From: Chloroflexota bacterium
GTDB taxonomy: Bacteria; Chloroflexota; Dehalococcoidia; Bin125
DNA: 44,437 nucleotides
NCBI GenBank assembly: GCA_028874365.1
Contig: JAPPJZ010000033.1
Span: 158,657-203,093 of the forward strand
Direction: 5' to 3'
How positions within the stretch are numbered: position 1 is the stretch's first letter; each line of letters begins with the position of its first letter. The position numbers and the translations under genes were made by a program. Below the pieces are notes generated by a model, which was given only the letters and a program-made list of their open reading frames with translations, was not told where the DNA came from and did not search any database. Shown in pieces: positions 1 to 8,784 of this stretch.

Positions 1-111
1 CCCCCCCCAAACCCCCCCCCTTTTCCCCCCGGGGGGCTTTGTCTGCCCCTTTAACGGGTGGTGGGGGGGCAAGCGGGCCCGCCCTCCGTACGTCCCCTGA
101 CCTCGAGGCTC
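1..111. other. Low-complexity contig end, no gene seen
   Basis: The first ~70 bases are runs of C, A, T and G, then a G-rich stretch, up to the stop codon of the first minus-strand gene. Nothing coding or structured can be supported. It looks like an assembly or sequencing artefact at a contig end rather than biology. Confidence 0.6.
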
Positions 112-1392
112 CTACTGCTGACAGAAGGAAGGCGCCAGGCTGGGATCAAACTGCATGGCCAGCGCGCAAACCTGGTCCATCCAGGTCGGCGGCAGGCTGT
201 CGATGTAGGCCCTGTTCAGCACCAGCGGACGAATCAATAGCGTCGTGGTCTCGGGCGCTTGCGCGGCTGTTAGCGCCAGCATGGCGCGCGCGCTGGGGCT
301 GGAATCGACGTTCTTCAATGACAGCATGACGTGGCTCGCCTGTGTGAGGCTTCCGTCCGCGATCGCAAACAGCAGGTGTCCCTCGTAGACCTGGACCAAG
401 CTGAGATCGGAGCGACCGACCGCACCCACCAACGCATCGCTCTGCAGGAACTGCACCGCGCCAATCGCCGTGTTGATCAGTTCCGCGTTGAGCACCAGGA
501 CGCCGGTGGCCTGGTTGGCCACCATCGCTTCGCCAATCACCCTGCCCGACACCATCGGATCCGTCAGACTGCCGGGCGGGAGCATGACGCGTTCGACGGC
601 TCCCACGTACGTGCTCTCCAGACCTTCACAGCGGTCCACCAGCCCAATGTTCACCTCTTCGTGGATTACGCAGAGGACCGTCCCGCTGGCGCCGGCGTCG
701 TTGAACTCCTTGCCCGCGAGTTCGCCAGCTGCGCGATCGTCGAGGCCATAGTGGATCGTCGAGCCGACACGCCCCGCGACACCCGCGCCCGAGTTGAAGG
801 TGACGAGGAACGCTCCGCTCTGACGGGCCGCGACCAGGGAGTCATGCAACCCGTCAAGGTCGGGAATCGAGGAGGCGATGCCCAGTGCCCCGCGGTCAAC
901 GCAGTCGTCAATTGCTGCCGCGTGGGCTGCAACATCTGGCTCCCCTCGGAGCTCGATGTTGGTTAGACCCAGCTCGGCAGCGTTTTGCTGGGCCACGAGG
1001 TTGAACAAAATCCAAAACGGATCATTCTCAGCCCCGTGGTGGATCACGCAGTACAACTCGGCCGTGCCGGTCGACGGCATCATTCCCTCCGGCATCTGGT
1101 CGCCCATCATGCCGTCGGCCGCATGCGCGACGCCGACGCTCACCGGCGTCGACACGCGCCACTCGCCAGTGACACCAGGCGGCAGGAACCGCGCCGGAGG
1201 AAGCTGACGCTCGCCCCAGCCGCCGTCGGCGTCGCGTTGCTGGACCGCGATTTCTACTCGACCGTCGTCATGCCGCTGGACCGCGACGCGTACTTCCGTC
1301 TCGCCGCCCTGGACCGCATAGACGGCCCCAGCGATGATCCCGATCACGGCAATCAATGCCAGGCTCAGCAGTCGCCACTTGGTCCCGAACAT
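112..1392 (-). CDS. Secreted sugar-type periplasmic substrate-binding protein (orphan)
   Basis: This 426-aa protein starts with an uncleaved or cleavable signal segment (LLSLALIAVIGIIAGAVYA). An Asp/Arg-rich stretch and a Met-rich linker (MMGDQMPEGMM, about residues 95-105) follow, then a domain resembling the periplasmic-binding fold of sugar ABC systems (Peripla_BP_4): FWILFNLVAQQNAAELG, a DD pair, TFNSG, and alternating beta-alpha segments to the end. The start chosen is the ATG at 1392, because GGAAGG sits 7 nt upstream; a TTG five codons further out (1407) would destroy that site. No ABC permease or ATPase is adjacent, so it is an orphan binding protein or a sensor. Substrate unknown. 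The Met-rich linker is unusual for the family. Confidence 0.7.
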   Translation of the reverse strand: MFGTKWRLLSLALIAVIGIIAGAVYAVQGGETEVRVAVQRHDDGRVEIAVQQRDADGGWGERQLPPARFLPPGVTGEWRVSTPVSVGVAHAADGMMGDQMPEGMMPSTGTAELYCVIHHGAENDPFWILFNLVAQQNAAELGLTNIELRGEPDVAAHAAAIDDCVDRGALGIASSIPDLDGLHDSLVAARQSGAFLVTFNSGAGVAGRVGSTIHYGLDDRAAGELAGKEFNDAGASGTVLCVIHEEVNIGLVDRCEGLESTYVGAVERVMLPPGSLTDPMVSGRVIGEAMVANQATGVLVLNAELINTAIGAVQFLQSDALVGAVGRSDLSLVQVYEGHLLFAIADGSLTQASHVMLSLKNVDSSPSARAMLALTAAQAPETTTLLIRPLVLNRAYIDSLPPTWMDQVCALAMQFDPSLAPSFCQQ

Positions 1393-1471
1393 GTCGCCAC
1401 CTTCCAATGAATAGCTGGACGCATTGTCGTTCTTAACTGGGAACAGGCTAGTGGCAGTTCGGGAACACGCG

Positions 1472-1502
1472 AAAGGGCACGGGGAGAATCCCCGTGCCCT
1501 TT
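1472..1502 (-). terminator. Strong hairpin terminator of the thiolase gene
   Basis: A perfect 14-bp inverted repeat (AAAGGGCACGGGGA / TCCCCGTGCCCTTT) with a GAA loop lies 35 nt beyond the thiolase stop. On the minus strand it ends in a short T run, as expected of an intrinsic terminator. It also separates the thiolase from the binding-protein gene. Confidence 0.75.
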
Positions 1503-1537
1503 GATGGCGATCGGACTGTCTGGACGGTCAGTCGACC

Positions 1538-2842
1538 CTAGACAGCCTCGATGATGGTGCTGATGCCCATGCCTGCGCCGATGCACTGGGTGGCCAGACC
1601 GTACTGGCCGCCGGAGCGCTTGAGCTCCCGCGCAACGGTTGTGACCAGGCGGGTACCCGTGGCGCCCAGCGGGTGACCGATGGCCAGCGAACCGCCGTTG
1701 ACGTTCACGTTCTCCATCGGGATGCCCAGTTCCTGGACCGACGGAATCACCTGAGCGGCGAACGCTTCGTTGAACTCGACACGGTCGATCTGCGAAGCGT
1801 CGACGCCCGCGTGGGCCAACGCCTTGCGCGTCGCCGGGATCGGGCCAAGGCCCATGACCTGCGGCTTGACGCCGCCGACGCCGAAGCCGGCGATCCGAGC
1901 CAGCGGCTCGAGACCGAGCTCATCCGCCTTGCGCTCGCTCATCAGCAGCGCGGCGGTGAAGCCGTCGTTGGTCGGGCAGCTATTGCCGGCCGTGATCCGG
2001 ATCTCGCTCTGCGTGTGCGAGACCGTGCCGCGGACGGTGCGCAGGCCGCTCAGACCCTCGAAGTTCGTGCCCGGGCGGTAGCCCTCGTCGACGGTCACGG
2101 TGACGGTTTCGCCCTCTTCGTCGAGCAGCAGGTTGCCCTCTTCGTCGAAGACCGGTCGCTGAACCTCGATCGGGACGATTTCGCCGTCGTAGAAGCCCGA
2201 GGCCAGCGCCTCACCGTACTTGCGGTGCGACTCGACCGCGAACTCGTCCAGCGTCTCGCGCGAGATGTCGTACATCTCGGCGACGTTCTGGGCGGTCTGC
2301 AGCATCGAGCAGACCGGTGACGAGTCGAGGATCTCGTCCGGAATCGGCACGCTGAAGTCGAGCGCGTGATCGTGCGCGAGGTTGCGCTGGGTCTCGTTCA
2401 TGTTGTGGCGGTCTGAGTTGAACTCGGTGATCCGGTTCGGTTCCGCGCCACCGCCGCCGCCCAGCTGGCGGCCCATACGCTCGACGCCGAGGGCCACGCC
2501 GACATCAATCGCGCCGACCATGATCTCCTGGGCCACGCGGTGCATGGTCTCCATCGAGGAGCCGCACTGGCGGTTGGAGTCGAAGGTGCAGACGGACTCG
2601 GGCAGGCCGGCCAGTCGCACGATGTGGTTGGCGCCAATTCCGGCGAGCTCAGCCACGCCGCCGACGCAGCCCATGCCGACATCTTCGATCTCGGTCGGGG
2701 AAAGCTGCGGGTAGCGGCCCAGCAGTTCCTGGAGCACCTGGACGCCAATGGTGTCCAGCCGTGTCGCCGTGAAGGCGCCGCGTCCGCCGCGAGTGAAGGC
2801 GGAACGTACGCCGTCAACGATGACGACATTCTGCATTTCCAT
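1538..2842 (-). CDS. Thiolase family acetyl-CoA C-acyltransferase
   Basis: The 434-aa product carries all thiolase signatures. The nucleophilic Cys (about residue 93) is in NRQCGSS, followed by NEAFAAQ, by GGSLAIGHPLGATG with the catalytic His, and by CIGAGMG with the second catalytic Cys. Thiolases cleave 3-ketoacyl-CoA with CoA or run the reverse condensation, typically in beta-oxidation. The start is the ATG at 2842 (MEMQNVV), 9 nt after AGAGAGGA; an ATG at 2836 is also possible, and a longer reading frame to 2872 lacks a ribosome site. Length is slightly above the ~390-aa norm because of an inserted acidic loop (DEEGNLLLDEEGETVTV, about residues 235-250). Monocistronic, with its own terminator. 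Chain-length preference cannot be read from the sequence. Confidence 0.9.
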   Translation of the reverse strand: MEMQNVVIVDGVRSAFTRGGRGAFTATRLDTIGVQVLQELLGRYPQLSPTEIEDVGMGCVGGVAELAGIGANHIVRLAGLPESVCTFDSNRQCGSSMETMHRVAQEIMVGAIDVGVALGVERMGRQLGGGGGAEPNRITEFNSDRHNMNETQRNLAHDHALDFSVPIPDEILDSSPVCSMLQTAQNVAEMYDISRETLDEFAVESHRKYGEALASGFYDGEIVPIEVQRPVFDEEGNLLLDEEGETVTVTVDEGYRPGTNFEGLSGLRTVRGTVSHTQSEIRITAGNSCPTNDGFTAALLMSERKADELGLEPLARIAGFGVGGVKPQVMGLGPIPATRKALAHAGVDASQIDRVEFNEAFAAQVIPSVQELGIPMENVNVNGGSLAIGHPLGATGTRLVTTVARELKRSGGQYGLATQCIGAGMGISTIIEAV

Positions 2843-2945
2843 CTTTCGAATTCCTCTCTCTGAGGCGCCCAACTCGGAGGTGCGCCCTGTCGCTGAAGGT
2901 CAATCGGCAGTGTAGCGAATGGCGCAGGAAACCCTGCTGAACGAC

Positions 2946-2973
2946 CGCGCCGGGCCCTAAGGGGTCCGGCGCG
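2946..2973 (-). terminator. GC-rich hairpin after the amidohydrolase gene
   Basis: A 12-bp stem (CGCGCCGGGCCC against GGGTCCGGCGCG, one G-T wobble) with a TAAG loop lies 27 nt beyond the amidohydrolase stop. No long T run follows, so it may be a weak terminator or an mRNA 3' end. Confidence 0.55.
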
Positions 2974-2999
2974 TGGTTCGTCCTCCGACGATTGCCGTT

Positions 3000-4181
3000 C
3001 TACACCTCGAAGTTGTAGACCTTCATCGCGTTGCGCTGCAGCACGTTGAGCAGGTCTTCCTCGGGCAGGACGCTGAGGACTTCCTCGACGTGCTGCTTGG
3101 GGTTGCGGGCGATACTGTTCGGTCCCGGCGACATCGAGGTCGGGTGCGGGAAGTCGGTCTCGAACATGAAGTTCTCGGAGCCGAACTGTTCGATCGCCTT
3201 GACCACCGAGTCTTCTTCGAACCAGAAGCAGCCGTAGCACTGGCGGCGGAAATACTCGGAGGGGAGCAGGTCCATCTCGGGGTGCTCCTCGCGGCATCCG
3301 GAGTTGAGCCACTGCCAGTCCATCGCCTCGAGCAGATAAGGGATCCAGCCGACGCCCGATTCGACCGAAACGAATTTGAGGTCGGGGAAGCGGTGGCACA
3401 TACCCCCGAGGATGATGTCGAGGATCGCGTTGGAGTTGTCGAGGAAGAGCTTGACCGTGATCTTGGCGTAGGCGGCCTGGCGTCCGTTGTCGACGTCGGC
3501 GTTGCGGACCTGGGTGAGGTCGCCGGAGCCGATGTGGAAGTTGATCGACAGGCCCATGTCCTGCGCCTGGTTCCAGAGCGGATCCCAGTGTCGGTCGGTG
3601 ATCCGCGGCAGGCCGAAGGTGTCCGGCTGATTGGTCATCAACACGCCGCGGTGGCCGCGGTCGTAGGCGCGCTGCATCTCGTCAACGCAGGCCTGCACGT
3701 CCCAGAAGGGCATGGCCATGATCGGGATGAAGCGCTTCGGCTCGACCGATGTCCAGTCGACGAGGAAGTCGTTGTAGGCGCGGACGCAGTCGAGGCGCAG
3801 CTCGTCATCGGTGAGCTGGAGGAAGTTGCCCGAGCCGAAGCCGCCGACGTTCGGATAGACGACCTGGGCGTACATGCCGTACTCGTCCATGCGCTGCAGG
3901 CGCTCGCGGATTTCCCAGGAGCCATGGTCGGCTTCCTTGAGGCTGGGCGGGTGGTTCGGCGGCGGCGACTTCCAGCCGGCCATGGCGGCGCCGGCGGTGG
4001 GCATGAACTTCTTGCCGCCCATGACCCAGCGATCCTCGTTGATCTCCGGGTCGAAGATCACGTGAGGCACGAGGTCGCCCCACTTCTTCGTCGAGATCCG
4101 ATCGGTCCACAGCGTCTCCGGTTCGGAGACGTGGGTGTCGGAGTCGATCACCTTGATCCGGTCGCAGATCATCTCAGCCAT
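3000..4181 (-). CDS. Amidohydrolase family (Amidohydro_2) metal-dependent hydrolase
   Basis: This 393-aa TIM-barrel protein begins MAEMICDRIKVIDSDTHVSEP. The D-x-H metal motif (DTHVSEP, about residue 16) is typical of the decarboxylase/hydrolase branch of the amidohydrolase superfamily. Further family marks are NFHIGSG in mid-sequence, SVESGVGWIPYLLEAMDW, and FETDFPHP with the conserved late Asp. Members hydrolyse or decarboxylate aromatic and cyclic acids; the substrate here is unknown. The ATG at 4181 is preceded by AGGAAGGAA at 7 nt. It diverges from the MFS exporter at 4330, which could export a related compound (inference). Confidence 0.85.
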   Translation of the reverse strand: MAEMICDRIKVIDSDTHVSEPETLWTDRISTKKWGDLVPHVIFDPEINEDRWVMGGKKFMPTAGAAMAGWKSPPPNHPPSLKEADHGSWEIRERLQRMDEYGMYAQVVYPNVGGFGSGNFLQLTDDELRLDCVRAYNDFLVDWTSVEPKRFIPIMAMPFWDVQACVDEMQRAYDRGHRGVLMTNQPDTFGLPRITDRHWDPLWNQAQDMGLSINFHIGSGDLTQVRNADVDNGRQAAYAKITVKLFLDNSNAILDIILGGMCHRFPDLKFVSVESGVGWIPYLLEAMDWQWLNSGCREEHPEMDLLPSEYFRRQCYGCFWFEEDSVVKAIEQFGSENFMFETDFPHPTSMSPGPNSIARNPKQHVEEVLSVLPEEDLLNVLQRNAMKVYNFEV

Positions 4182-4262
4182 CGCAATTTCCTTCCTGCCG
4201 GCAAGACCGTTTGAGATGTAATCAGGTTAGCAGTCGACCCGGCGCCGTTACAGCGTTGAGCC

Positions 4263-4279
4263 AGGTTAGCGGCCAACCT
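4263..4279. promoter_or_regulatory. Candidate operator in a divergent intergenic region
   Basis: The 148-bp gap between the amidohydrolase and MFS genes holds a 17-bp near-palindrome, AGGTTAGCGGCCAACCT. It overlaps a second inverted repeat (GCCAA-6-TTGGC, 4272-4287). CAGGTTAGC also occurs as a direct repeat at 4223-4231 and 4262-4270. The layout fits a TetR/MarR-type operator controlling both genes, but no regulator gene is in the window. Confidence 0.35.
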
Positions 4280-4329
4280 ACATTGGCGGTTAGTTCGAGC
4301 ATCCGAACCATATCGACGACCATGTAGAC

Positions 4330-6195
4330 GTGGCCCATCGAACCACCTCCGCCGAAGCCGACGCAGCGCTCGACGAGCAGCGGCCGCTCGGCATCGACCT
4401 GCCCCGGCGAACGAAGCGCCTGATTATCGTCGGTGCCTTGCTGGGCATGTTCATGGCGGCGCTCGAGCAGAGCGTCGTCAGTCCGGCGATGCCGCAGATC
4501 GTGTCCGATCTGGGCGGCCTCGAGCTCTACCCCTGGCTGATCCAGTCGTTCATCATGGCTCAGGTCGTCACGATCCCGATCGCCGGCACGCTCGGAGACA
4601 TGTTCGGTCGCAAACAGCTGCTGCTCAGCGGTATGACGATCTTCCTGCTCGGCTCGGCGCTCTGCGGCTTCGCGCCGGGCATCTACGAGCTCATCGCCTT
4701 CCGTGCCGTCCAGGGCGTCGGCGCGGCGATCCTGATGACATCCTCCTTCTCGGTGGTCGGCGACCTCTACGCGCCGGCCGAGCGCGGACGGTTCATTGGC
4801 CTCTTCGGGGGCGTGTTCGCGCTCAGCAGCCTGATCGGCGCGCCCATCGGCGGCGTCCTCACCGAGACCCTGTCCTGGCGCTGGGTCTTCTGGATCATGC
4901 TGATCCTCGGCCCGGTCGTGATCGCGGTAGTGGCGCTCAGGGTGCCCTGGCTGCGACCGCCGAAACGCAAGCTTCAGATCGACGCCGCTGGCGTGCTGAC
5001 CCTGTCGGTCACCCTGATCCCGGCGTTGATCGCCCTCAGCCTCGCGTCCGAGTGGGGCTGGCTCGCTCCACAGACGCTCGTGCTGTTCGTGGTCTCGGCC
5101 CTTTCGCTGGTTCTCTTCATCCGTATCGAGCAGCGCGCCGAACAACCCATTGTCCCCCTGCATCTGTTCCGCATCCACACCATCGCGACCGCCGCCGTCG
5201 TCAACTTCTTCATCGGCGTCGGGATGATGGGTGTCTTCGTCTATCTGCAGTTCTACCTGCAGGTCGGTATCGGCGTCGACGCTGCGACCGCTGGTCTCGT
5301 CATGGGACCGATGATCCTCGTCTCGGTCGCGGCGTCCGTCGTCTCCGGGCAGATCATGTCGCGCACCGGCCGCTACAAGATCCTCGCCGTGGCTGGCTCG
5401 CTGATGATGCTCGGCTCGATGCTCCTCCTGTCGACCATGACTCGCGAGACCACCATTCCCGGCGTTCTCGGCCGCATGTTCCTGTTCGGCGCCGGCATGG
5501 GCCTGATGATGCCGGTCATGTCGATCGCCTCACAGAACGCGGCACCGCAGAAGTTCCTCGGAATCGTCTCGGCCTTCACCCAGTTCTTCCAACAGGTCGG
5601 AGGCGTGATCGGCATCGGCGTGATCGGCGCGCTGTTCAACGCGAGGCTGGCCAGCGGACTCATGGAACGATTGAGTCCCGATCTGGTCGACCGGATTCAA
5701 CCGGAGAAACTCGTCGATCCCCTGTTCCGCGAAGGACTGGTAGAGGATCTCGGGACCGAGGTCTGGTCCGTAGCCGAGCCTCAGGTGCAGAGCGCCGTCG
5801 CCACCGCGATCACCGACAATTTCCTTCTCGCCGCCGCAATCGTTCTGATCTCAGCGCTGGCCATTCTGAGGATGAAGGAGATCAGACTCCGCAGCGCCGA
5901 GTTGCCACCCGCCGTCGCAATCGAGCGACCGGACCCGGAATCGCCTCCGCCTGACCGCAGCGTGATCGAGTTCCCGATTCTTGATTCCCCACGGAGAAGG
6001 GAGTTGAACGGTCTCGTCGACGTACTGGAAATCGAAATGCGGGAGCAGTACGCCCCCCAGCCACCGTCCGTCGGCGTTCCGACGGAAGGGGACCGTTACA
6101 GGTCGCTGAGACGCTCAGTCATCGCCGCAGCAATGGTCGGCGCCGGACTCGGCCTGGCAATCTCGGTCATCTACCCCCGATACCGGGCCCGCTAG
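4330..6195 (+). CDS. MFS drug/proton antiporter, DHA2 (EmrB/QacA-like) family
   Basis: The 621-aa integral membrane protein shows about 14 hydrophobic spans. The N-terminal set includes IIVGALLGMFMAALEQSVVSPAMPQI, the conserved first helix of the 14-TM DHA2 exporters, and motif A (GDMFGRKQ) lies between helices 2 and 3. Such proteins expel drugs, solvents or metabolites using the proton gradient. The C-terminus is extended by a soluble linker of about 85 residues and a last hydrophobic segment (AAMVGAGLGLAISVIY), beyond the usual end. The only plausible start is GTG at 4330; no convincing ribosome site precedes it and no ATG is available in frame before the first helix. Its stop overlaps the stop of the converging aminotransferase gene by 3 nt. 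Confidence 0.88.
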   Translation: MAHRTTSAEADAALDEQRPLGIDLPRRTKRLIIVGALLGMFMAALEQSVVSPAMPQIVSDLGGLELYPWLIQSFIMAQVVTIPIAGTLGDMFGRKQLLLSGMTIFLLGSALCGFAPGIYELIAFRAVQGVGAAILMTSSFSVVGDLYAPAERGRFIGLFGGVFALSSLIGAPIGGVLTETLSWRWVFWIMLILGPVVIAVVALRVPWLRPPKRKLQIDAAGVLTLSVTLIPALIALSLASEWGWLAPQTLVLFVVSALSLVLFIRIEQRAEQPIVPLHLFRIHTIATAAVVNFFIGVGMMGVFVYLQFYLQVGIGVDAATAGLVMGPMILVSVAASVVSGQIMSRTGRYKILAVAGSLMMLGSMLLLSTMTRETTIPGVLGRMFLFGAGMGLMMPVMSIASQNAAPQKFLGIVSAFTQFFQQVGGVIGIGVIGALFNARLASGLMERLSPDLVDRIQPEKLVDPLFREGLVEDLGTEVWSVAEPQVQSAVATAITDNFLLAAAIVLISALAILRMKEIRLRSAELPPAVAIERPDPESPPPDRSVIEFPILDSPRRRELNGLVDVLEIEMREQYAPQPPSVGVPTEGDRYRSLRRSVIAAAMVGAGLGLAISVIYPRYRAR

Positions 6196-7436
6196 TCGCC
6201 AAACTCCGACGCCACCACCGCGAACGCCTCGTCCGACGCCTCCAGCGTGTGCGCGACATCCTCGTCACTCAGCGCCGTCGACAGGAAGCCGTTGTGGACC
6301 GGGTGTAGGTAGACGCCCCGATCGGCAAGTTCAGCCGAGAACCGGTACGCGCGAGGCACTTCACGAGTTGAGAAGTCGTCGCCGTCGAACAGCATCAAGG
6401 GAATCGATACCGGACCGGTCTGGCGAATGCCAACGCCGTGCGAGTCGGCTGCCTGCTGCCACCCTGCTCTCAGCGCGCTGCCGACCCGTTCGAGGTGGGC
6501 AATGCCATCGGTTTCAAGCATCGTCTCGATCGTCGCCTGCGCCGCCGCCATCGGCGCGCCGGTGAACCAATATGAACCCGTCGCAAAGGTCTTGGCCACC
6601 GCTTCGCTCAGACTCTCTCGACCCATCAGCGCCGAGATCGGGTGTCCGTTGCCAATCGCCTTGCAGTACGCGCTCAGGTCCGGGTCGACCCCGACCGGCA
6701 CCCAGCTCCCGGCCATGTCAATCCGAAATCCGCCGCGCACGTCGTCAAGAATCAGCACGATGCCATTGGCATCGCAGAGCTCCCGGACCCCACGCGCGAA
6801 CTCGACCGTCGGCAGCTCCTGGTCGATGCCCACATCGTGCTTGAACGCGGAGACGATGATCGCCGCCGCGTCGCCGTCGGCCGCGTCGATCGCTGCCCGC
6901 ACCGACTCCAGGTCGTTGTACTCGTATTCGCTCGTGCCATCGGCGTGGGCGTACATGTCTTCCGGGTTCATCCAGGCCGGCGAGGCGCCGTGATAGCCGC
7001 CGTGCGCGCGCAAGATCGTGCCACGACCGGTGGCAGTGCGAGCCACCGACGCCGCGTACACGGTCGCGTCGGTGCCGTTCTTGGCCATCCAGGCCCAGTC
7101 CGCCCACGGCGTGATCTCGACCAGCAATTCGGCCAGCTCGACCATCTTCGGCGAGGGGCCGTTGTAGCAGTCGCCCGCGCTCTGCGCCTCGGCCGCCGCC
7201 TCGTCGACCGCCGGATGCTGATAACCCAGCAGGATCGGTCCATATGCGCAGAGGTAGTCGATGTACTCGTTGCCGTCGACATCCCAGAGGTGAGAGCCCT
7301 CCCCGCGAGCGAAGAACTGAGGGAAGTTCTTGGGCAGGATCGCCGCATTCTGGTGGCCGTACATGCCGTTGGGAATCACCGCGCTCGCGCGCTCGCGCAG
7401 CGCTGCGTCGGCGGATCGTGGGCGTTCAGTGGTCAT
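6192..7436 (-). CDS. Class-III aminotransferase / glutamate-1-semialdehyde aminomutase-like
   Basis: This 414-aa fold-type-I PLP enzyme has the class-III pattern. It shows FFARGEGSHLWDVDGNEYIDY near residue 50, GTDATVYAASVARTATGR (about 121-138, phosphate-binding turn), DDVRGGFR (231-238, the Asp that contacts the PLP nitrogen), and YCKAIGNGHPISAL with the likely Schiff-base Lys at 259. It most resembles the HemL-like subgroup. True HemL ends the Lys motif GKVIGGGLP, so a role other than haem synthesis, such as omega-amino-acid metabolism, is likely. The ATG at 7436 follows GCGAGG at ~7 nt. It diverges from the flavoprotein at 7503. Confidence 0.82.
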   Translation of the reverse strand: MTTERPRSADAALRERASAVIPNGMYGHQNAAILPKNFPQFFARGEGSHLWDVDGNEYIDYLCAYGPILLGYQHPAVDEAAAEAQSAGDCYNGPSPKMVELAELLVEITPWADWAWMAKNGTDATVYAASVARTATGRGTILRAHGGYHGASPAWMNPEDMYAHADGTSEYEYNDLESVRAAIDAADGDAAAIIVSAFKHDVGIDQELPTVEFARGVRELCDANGIVLILDDVRGGFRIDMAGSWVPVGVDPDLSAYCKAIGNGHPISALMGRESLSEAVAKTFATGSYWFTGAPMAAAQATIETMLETDGIAHLERVGSALRAGWQQAADSHGVGIRQTGPVSIPLMLFDGDDFSTREVPRAYRFSAELADRGVYLHPVHNGFLSTALSDEDVAHTLEASDEAFAVVASEFGD

Positions 7437-7474
7437 CTCGTGCCTCGCTCACTGGAAGATTCGTTTCGCGACGC

Positions 7475-7496
7475 AGTCTAGGCCCGCCTCTAACCT
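7475..7496. promoter_or_regulatory. Possible divergent -10 elements
   Basis: Only 66 bp separate the two divergent genes. TAGACT (minus strand, 7480-7475) could be the -10 of the aminotransferase. TAACCT (plus, 7491-7496) lies 6 nt before the ATG at 7503; as that gene has no visible ribosome site, it may be transcribed leaderless. No clear -35 boxes were seen. Confidence 0.3.
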
Positions 7497-7502
7497 GCAT
7501 TC

Positions 7503-8663
7503 ATGTGCACAGTCCGCCACCCCTTCGCGGAGTACGAGGAGCATCCGCTCGTCGAAGGGGCGCGCGAGCTCCAGCCCATGATCCGCGCTTGCGCGAACGA
7601 AATCGAAGCGCGCGGCAGCGTCTCTTCCGAGGTCATCAACGCCATCACCGACCGCGGACTGTTCCGTCTCAACATCCCCGCGCGGAGCTACGGCGAGCAG
7701 GCGCATCCGCTGGTCGTCTTCCACGCAATCGAAGCGCTCGCCCATGCCGACGCCTCCACTGCCTGGGTCGTCATGATTGCCAGCGAGGTCTCGCTCCTCG
7801 CTGCCTGGCTGCCCAACGCCGTCCTCAGTCAGATGATCGGCGGAGAGGAGCCCGGCGGACCCCGCTGCCGCATCGTCGGATCCTCAAGGGTGATGACAAC
7901 AGCAACACCCGATGTCTCCGGCTATCGCCTCAGCGGCCGCTTGAACTTCGTCAGCGGCGTCGAGCACGCCACCCACATCGTCGCGACCTTCATCGACTTC
8001 GACGATCAGGTCCGTTTCGCCCTGCTACCCCAACGAGCAGGAACCGTCATTGAGACCTGGGACGCCATGGGTCTGCAGGGCACCGGAAGCCACGATTGGG
8101 AACTTGAAGACGCCTTCGTCCAGCAGGGACACACCTGGGCCGCGCTCGATTTACCCGCCGCCGACGGTCCGCACTGGCGAGTGCCCGACCGCTCGCTCGT
8201 CGCCTGGATCGCCAACGCAGGCCACGCCGTCGGCACGGCCCAGGGTGCGCTCGACGATCTCGCCCAGGCCGCATCAGAGGCCACGACCGGCGATGCGGCG
8301 CCGCTGCGTGATCGCGAGACGTTCCGCCTTGAGTACGCGCGAGCCCAGGCTGAAGTCGCATCAGCCCGCGCCTTCATCCAGGAAGCATGGACACGCGCCT
8401 GGCCCTCGATTGAGCAACGCAAGCCCGACCTGGGGCTGCTCGGCCGCTGCCGCCTCGCCAACGTCCACGCCGTGCACGCCTGCGCCGATGCCGTCGAGCG
8501 CGTCTTCCGGGCCGGCGGGACCAACGCGGCCCGACGCGGCTGGACGCTCGAACGACGTTGGCGCGACCTGCAGACCGCTCGCCAGCATGGGGCGGCGCTG
8601 GATTGGAATCTCGATGCGGGCGTGCGGCATCAGCTTGGTCTGGAACAGCGCCGCGCGCGTTAG
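7503..8663 (+). CDS. Acyl-CoA dehydrogenase-fold flavin monooxygenase (DszC/HsaA-like)
   Basis: The 386-aa protein follows the two-component monooxygenase branch of the acyl-CoA dehydrogenase superfamily. It has an N-terminal helical domain ending ADASTAWVVMI, a middle beta-domain with SGRLNFVSGVEHATHI, the motif MGLQGTGSHDWELEDAFV (about 185-202) and a C-terminal helical domain finishing RDLQTARQHGAALDWN. This group (DszC, HsaA, HpaB-like) uses reduced flavin and O2 to hydroxylate aromatic or sulfur compounds and needs a separate flavin reductase, which is not seen nearby. The dehydrogenase's catalytic Glu is not evident. The substrate is unknown. Confidence 0.78.
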   Translation: MCTVRHPFAEYEEHPLVEGARELQPMIRACANEIEARGSVSSEVINAITDRGLFRLNIPARSYGEQAHPLVVFHAIEALAHADASTAWVVMIASEVSLLAAWLPNAVLSQMIGGEEPGGPRCRIVGSSRVMTTATPDVSGYRLSGRLNFVSGVEHATHIVATFIDFDDQVRFALLPQRAGTVIETWDAMGLQGTGSHDWELEDAFVQQGHTWAALDLPAADGPHWRVPDRSLVAWIANAGHAVGTAQGALDDLAQAASEATTGDAAPLRDRETFRLEYARAQAEVASARAFIQEAWTRAWPSIEQRKPDLGLLGRCRLANVHAVHACADAVERVFRAGGTNAARRGWTLERRWRDLQTARQHGAALDWNLDAGVRHQLGLEQRRAR

Positions 8664-8784
8664 GTCGAGGGCCGCATCGAGCACCGGGACGAAATTTGAC
8701 GATGTGGCTTAGCATGACCGCAACGCATGAGCCGAGCGGGATCGTGTTCCCGGTCGGAAACCGTCGCGTCTGTGTGGGAGTCGC

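Noticed and set aside
2398-3399. Long 333-aa minus-strand frame
   Set aside because: Antisense or out-of-frame shadow of the thiolase and amidohydrolase genes, composed of GC-bias codons without any motif.
5052-5954. Arg-rich 300-aa frame inside the MFS gene
   Set aside because: Second-frame shadow of a high-GC gene.
8707-8724. TTGACG ... TAGCAT as a promoter of the CoA-transferase
   Set aside because: The two boxes are only 9 nt apart, too close for a sigma-70-type promoter.
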